Part shown: one piece after another, positions 5,580 to 7,345 of the stretch | How the letters are laid out: every line of letters begins with the position of its first letter | Numbering within the stretch: the first letter of the stretch is position 1 | DNA from: Flavobacteriales bacterium UBA4474 | Lineage (GTDB): Bacteria > Bacteroidota > Bacteroidia > Flavobacteriales_D > Sanyastnellaceae | Direction of reading: 5' to 3' | DNA length: 7,345 bases | Assembly (NCBI GenBank): GCA_002389295.1 | Contig: DGOE01000135.1 | Coordinates: 1 to 7,345, forward strand | The notes under the pieces: model-generated | Database searches by the model: none | Told to the model about the DNA's origin: nothing | The model's input: the letters and a program-made list of their open reading frames with translations, nothing else | Program-made: the position numbers and the translations under genes

Positions 5580-7211
5580 ATGCCCAACGCCTTTTTTCAA
5601 GTACCCTATCCAGAAAACGAACCCGTACTGAGTTACGGGCCAGGAAGCCCAGAGCGCGAGGCGCAATTGGCAGAATACGAGCGCATGCTCAACCAAGATC
5701 CGGTGCGCGTGCCCATGGTCATCGGAGGAAAGCAAGTGTTTACGGACGATGTGCGTCCGTTGACACCGCCCCACGACCACCAGCGCGTCATCGGTCACGC
5801 CCACTTTGGCTCAAAGGAGCACGTGACGGCCGCCATTGACGCCGCCCTCGAAGCGCGGTCGAGTTGGGCCGCCCTCGACTGGGAGCAGCGCGCCAGCATT
5901 TTCCTCAAAGCCGCAGAGATGTTGGCGGGTCCTTGGCGGACCCGGATCAATGCCGCCACCATGCTCGCGCAAGGCAAAAACCTGAACCAGGCAGAAATCG
6001 ATGCGTCATGCGAGTTCATTGACTTCCTCCGCTTCAACGCACAATTCACGCAAGAGATCTACGCACAGCAACCAGAGAGCGCGCCTGGCATCTGGAACCG
6101 CCTCGAATACCGCGCGCTTGAAGGCTTTGTTTTTGCCATCACCCCATTCAACTTTACTGCCATTGCAGGCAACCTGCCCATTTCGGCAGCCCTCATGGGC
6201 AATGTCGTCGTGTGGAAGCCATCCGACGAACAGATCTACTCGGCCCATGTCATCATGGAGTTGTTGCACGCTGCCGGCCTGCCGGAAGGGGTCATCAACC
6301 TGGTCACGGTAGACGGCCCTGTAGCCGGCGATGTGGTGTTTGGCCACCCCGACTTTGCTGGACTGCACTTCACTGGAAGCACCGGGGTCTTCCGCCACCT
6401 GTGGTCCACCATCGGACAGAACATCGCCAAGTACCGCACGTATCCGAGGATCGTGGGAGAAACCGGCGGCAAGGATTTCATCATCGCACACCGCTCAGCC
6501 GAAGTGGACGAGGTGGTCACCGGCATTGTCCGCGGCTCCTTTGAGTTCCAAGGCCAAAAATGCAGTGCCGCCAGCCGGGTCTACATCCCGGACAACCTGT
6601 GGCCCGCAATCCAAGAGAAGCTCAAAACCCAGGTGGCCTCATTGAAGGTAGGCTCACCCGGCAACCCCGAGAATTTTGTCGGCGCAGTCATCAGCCGCAA
6701 GTCCTTCGACAAAATCAAGGGCTACATCGAATACGCCAAAGGCCATGCCGACGGGGAAATCCTCTGTGGTGGACACTGCGACGACAGCGTGGGCTATTTC
6801 GTGCACCCTACGGTCATCGTCGCTTCCGATCCTCACTTCAAATCAATGGAGGAGGAAATTTTCGGCCCCGTAGTCACCATTTACATCTACCCTGCTGATG
6901 ACTTTGAAGGTGCCCTGCAACTGGTGGATTCGACAAGTGAATATGCCCTGACAGGTGCCGTCTTTGCCCGCGAGCGCTACGCCATCGACGATGCCATGCG
7001 CGCCCTAGAAAATGCCGCAGGCAACTTCTACATCAACGACAAACCCACCGGTGCTGTGGTCGGCCAACAGCCCTTCGGCGGCGCCAGGGGTTCAGGTACG
7101 AATGACAAAGCAGGCTCCTATTTGAACCTGCTCCGCTGGGTCAGCCCACGCACCATCAAGGAAACGCTCGTCCCACCTACGGACTACAGCTACCCTTTCC
7201 ACCAAAGCTGA
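5580..7211 (+). CDS. pruA: L-glutamate gamma-semialdehyde (1-pyrroline-5-carboxylate) dehydrogenase
   Basis: 543 residues, the usual length of the stand-alone ALDH4-type enzyme of Bacteroidota and eukaryotes. It oxidises glutamate semialdehyde, in equilibrium with P5C, to glutamate with NAD+, the second step of proline breakdown, in the cytosol. Aldehyde dehydrogenase landmarks are all present: the oxyanion-hole Asn191 in ITPFNFTAIAGN, the nucleotide-binding WKPSD (212-216) and FTGST (264-268), general-base Glu294 in VGETGGKD, nucleophile Cys328 in FEFQGQKCSAASR, Glu426 in EEEIFGPVV, and the C-terminal PFGGARGSGTNDKAG. No signal peptide and no PutA-type proline dehydrogenase fusion. The start is fixed by family length and by the promoter just upstream. 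It is divergent from the giant gene and followed by a strong terminator, so it is probably monocistronic. No proline dehydrogenase gene lies in the window. Confidence 0.96.
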   Translation: MPNAFFQVPYPENEPVLSYGPGSPEREAQLAEYERMLNQDPVRVPMVIGGKQVFTDDVRPLTPPHDHQRVIGHAHFGSKEHVTAAIDAALEARSSWAALDWEQRASIFLKAAEMLAGPWRTRINAATMLAQGKNLNQAEIDASCEFIDFLRFNAQFTQEIYAQQPESAPGIWNRLEYRALEGFVFAITPFNFTAIAGNLPISAALMGNVVVWKPSDEQIYSAHVIMELLHAAGLPEGVINLVTVDGPVAGDVVFGHPDFAGLHFTGSTGVFRHLWSTIGQNIAKYRTYPRIVGETGGKDFIIAHRSAEVDEVVTGIVRGSFEFQGQKCSAASRVYIPDNLWPAIQEKLKTQVASLKVGSPGNPENFVGAVISRKSFDKIKGYIEYAKGHADGEILCGGHCDDSVGYFVHPTVIVASDPHFKSMEEEIFGPVVTIYIYPADDFEGALQLVDSTSEYALTGAVFARERYAIDDAMRALENAAGNFYINDKPTGAVVGQQPFGGARGSGTNDKAGSYLNLLRWVSPRTIKETLVPPTDYSYPFHQS

Positions 7212-7228
7212 ACCCGAAGAAGGCCGAT

Positions 7229-7260
7229 AAAAAAAGGGGCGCCCATGGCGCCCCTTTTTC
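7229..7260. terminator. Bidirectional intrinsic terminator between pruA and the convergent gene
   Basis: A perfect 13-bp inverted repeat, AAAAAGGGGCGCC (7231-7243) against GGCGCCCCTTTTT (7247-7259), surrounds the 3-nt loop CAT. The GC core is 8 bp and is flanked by an A tract on one side and a T tract on the other, so it should stop transcription on both strands. It begins 18 bp after the pruA stop and ends about 20 bp before the stop of the convergent gene. Confidence 0.92.
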
Positions 7261-7280
7261 TTTATTCATGAATGCGTTGG

Positions 7281-7345
7281 TCAGGCCATAGCCTCTGCCA
7301 TCTCCAAAACGGGCTTTTTGACAGCAGGCTTCGCAGCCGCCTTCT
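7281..7345 (-). CDS. Partial CDS: Lys/Ala-rich C-terminus of an unidentified protein
   Basis: On the minus strand an open frame enters from the right edge and stops at TGA (bases 7283-7281). The last 20 residues read KAAAKPAVKKPVLEMAEAMA. A reading frame with this composition ending just before a bidirectional terminator is good evidence of a real gene end. Basic Lys/Ala/Pro tails occur on histone-H1-like, HU-like and some ribosomal or RNA-binding proteins, but the final EMAEAMA is not diagnostic and I do not assign a function. Confidence 0.65.
   Translation of the reverse strand, partial: KAAAKPAVKKPVLEMAEAMA

Noticed and set aside
309..7211. A functional pairing of pruA with the giant envelope protein
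   Set aside because: They are divergent, pruA has its own promoter and terminator, and no shared domain or pathway links proline catabolism to this protein; adjacency alone is not evidence.
1..7345. CRISPR array, tRNA, rRNA, insertion sequence or phage remnant
   Set aside because: No spaced direct repeats, cloverleaf-like segments, transposase-like frames or terminal inverted repeats were seen on either strand.

Overview
The window looks like a chromosomal segment of a fairly GC-rich member of the Bacteroidota, probably a Flavobacteriales-like lineage. Three things point there. Two sites match the Bacteroidota promoter consensus (TTG, a 17-23 bp gap, TAnnTTTG). The genes lack clear Shine-Dalgarno sequences. 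The coding content is a 543-residue stand-alone P5C dehydrogenase and a giant envelope protein combining PD40 and SPOR domains. I see no mobile element, CRISPR array, tRNA or rRNA.

Layout from left to right: (1) bases 1-158, minus strand, the start of a gene that runs off the left edge and encodes a very acidic, disordered N-terminus; (2) a 150-bp gap holding a good promoter for that gene; (3) bases 309-5459, minus strand, one exported protein of about 1716 residues that fills 70% of the window; (4) a 120-bp divergent gap with a good promoter for the gene to the right; (5) bases 5580-7211, plus strand, pruA (1-pyrroline-5-carboxylate dehydrogenase); (6) a strong bidirectional terminator; (7) bases 7281-7345, minus strand, the last 20 codons of a convergent gene with a Lys/Ala-rich tail.

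The giant protein is the item of interest. Its order is signal peptide, TPR-like helices, PD40 beta-propeller motifs, a small beta-rich domain, three Trp-rich helical blocks alternating with four acidic Ala/Asp/Glu/Pro linkers, and three C-terminal SPOR-like domains. The front half follows the order of PorE-type proteins of the type IX secretion/gliding machinery (TPR, propeller, regulatory-like beta domain), but the expected OmpA-like peptidoglycan-binding end is replaced by three SPOR modules. I infer an envelope-spanning, peptidoglycan-associated protein; its actual function is unknown.

Nothing in the sequence links pruA functionally to the giant protein. They are divergently transcribed neighbours, and pruA appears to be a single-gene transcription unit with its own promoter and terminator.
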